Shown piece after piece: positions 20,549 to 20,966 of a DNA stretch of 20,966 bases. Origin of the DNA: a virus; IMG/VR virus record IMGVR_UViG_3300017746_005971, positions 1-20,966 of that record. The stretch is one strand, 5' to 3'. The notes beneath the pieces are model-generated. The model did not search any database and was not told the DNA's origin. It saw only the letters and a list, made by a program, of their open reading frames with translations. The translations under genes were made by a program, and so were the position numbers. Positions within the stretch are counted from its first letter, which is position 1; each line of letters opens with the position of its first letter.

Positions 20549-20579
20549 TTGGTTATTTAAATAAAAGTTATTATATTTA
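20549..20579 (+). promoter_or_regulatory. Promoter-like element P4 upstream of the clamp-loader gene
   Basis: TTGG at 20549-20552 lies in the loop of a 7-bp inverted repeat (TTTAAAT at 20542-20548, ATTTAAA at 20555-20561). TATATT at 20572-20577 is 20 nt after the TTG. The ATG at 20583 is only 5 bases beyond it, so a transcript from this element would be leaderless or nearly so. Confidence 0.65.
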
Positions 20580-20582
20580 CGT

Positions 20583-20966
20583 ATGAATAAGAATCACAGT
20601 TTATTAGTAGAAAAGTATCGTCCTATTAATTTAGAAAATTATGTAGGAAATGATCATATTAAAAAAAGTATTAAACAATATCTAGGTCAGAATGATATTC
20701 AAAATCTAATATTTTATGGACCTGCCGGAACGGGAAAAACAACTCTTGCTAAACTTATTGTTAAAAACCTTGATTGTGAGCATCTTTATATTAATGCCTC
20801 AGATGAACGTGGTATTGAAACGATTAGAGATAAAGTTTCAGGATTTGCGTCATCAGCTAGTTTTAAACCACTTAAAGTGGTCATTTTGGATGAAGCTGAT
20901 TTTCTTACTATTCAAGCGCAGGCTTCTCTCCGTAATGTCATTGAAACGTTTTCGCGTACTACTAGG
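20583..20966 (+). CDS. 44: Sliding-clamp loader ATPase (gp44/RFC-like), N-terminal part (3' end outside window)
   Basis: The first 128 codons of an AAA+ clamp-loader subunit that opens the gp45-like clamp and loads it on DNA. It starts with LLVEKYRP (7-13), the classic opening of RFC/gp44 proteins, then has Walker A GPAGTGKTT (46-54), NASDERG (71-77) and Walker B ILDEADF (101-107). T4 gp44 has a similar FASAASF stretch, here FASSASF at 88-94. No in-frame ATG exists between 20583 and the conserved motif, so this start is secure even though promoter P4 ends 4 bases upstream. The gene runs off the window; the gp62-like partner is not seen. Confidence 0.94.
   Translation, partial: MNKNHSLLVEKYRPINLENYVGNDHIKKSIKQYLGQNDIQNLIFYGPAGTGKTTLAKLIVKNLDCEHLYINASDERGIETIRDKVSGFASSASFKPLKVVILDEADFLTIQAQASLRNVIETFSRTTR

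Noticed and set aside
1-20966. CRISPR arrays, insertion sequences, integrase or attachment sites
   Set aside because: No repeated spacer-like units, transposase or integrase motifs, or paired direct repeats were noticed; gaps are all shorter than 100 bases apart from those filled by small ORFs.

Overview
The window is a gene-dense, AT-rich stretch of what looks like a large T4-type (myovirus-like) phage genome, probably of a marine or environmental phage infecting a Bacteroidota host. Phage origin is inferred from the combination of genes: class I ribonucleotide reductase, an endolysin with holin candidates, a T4-type replication set (gp43-like polymerase, gp45-like clamp, gp44-like clamp loader), a MazG-like hydrolase, a probable virion protein and many small ORFans. 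Every gene is on the + strand, many neighbours overlap by ATGA or TAATG, and the longest gap is under 100 bases. The Bacteroidota host is an inference from the near absence of Shine-Dalgarno sequences (starts are preceded by A/T-rich tracts) and from four promoter-like elements with a TTGG box 20 nt before TATATT, which resembles the Bacteroidota -33/-7 architecture. The species cannot be named from the sequence.

Layout: (a) 1-1596, the end of nrdA, an FkbM-type methyltransferase and a small membrane protein, closed by a clear terminator. (b) 1694-4207, a lysis/membrane block: small two-helix protein, zinc amidase endolysin, holin-family protein and a large coiled-coil membrane protein, closed by a second terminator that overlaps a promoter. 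(c) 4306-9733, the base-modification block: a short TGT/DpdA-like transglycosylase, three small unknowns, QueC, a small membrane protein, thioredoxin, QueD, QueE and a hypoxanthine/guanine phosphoribosyltransferase, with two small ORFs hidden in the gaps. (d) 9753-11216, a probable virion protein. (e) 11285-17461, GTP cyclohydrolase I (FolE), a MazG-like protein, a DNA polymerase split into two genes, a NodU-type carbamoyltransferase and a sliding clamp. (f) 17544-20546, chaperones: Hsp20, an unknown, GroES and GroEL, plus an unknown. (g) 20583 to the end, the start of the clamp-loader ATPase.

The most interesting unit is a seemingly complete path from GTP to a 7-deazaguanine base in DNA: FolE, QueD, QueE and QueC make preQ0, and the DpdA-like enzyme would exchange it for guanine in phage DNA, a known anti-restriction strategy. 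Several of these enzymes are unusual: QueC has lost the usual C-terminal cysteines, QueD lacks two of the three canonical zinc histidines, and QueE has a widened cysteine motif. The phosphoribosyltransferase may recycle the guanine released by the exchange, and the carbamoyltransferase between the polymerase and clamp genes may add a further modification; both ideas are inference. Other notable points are the split polymerase, the phage-encoded GroES plus full-length GroEL plus Hsp20, and a recurrent promoter motif embedded in terminator-like hairpins.
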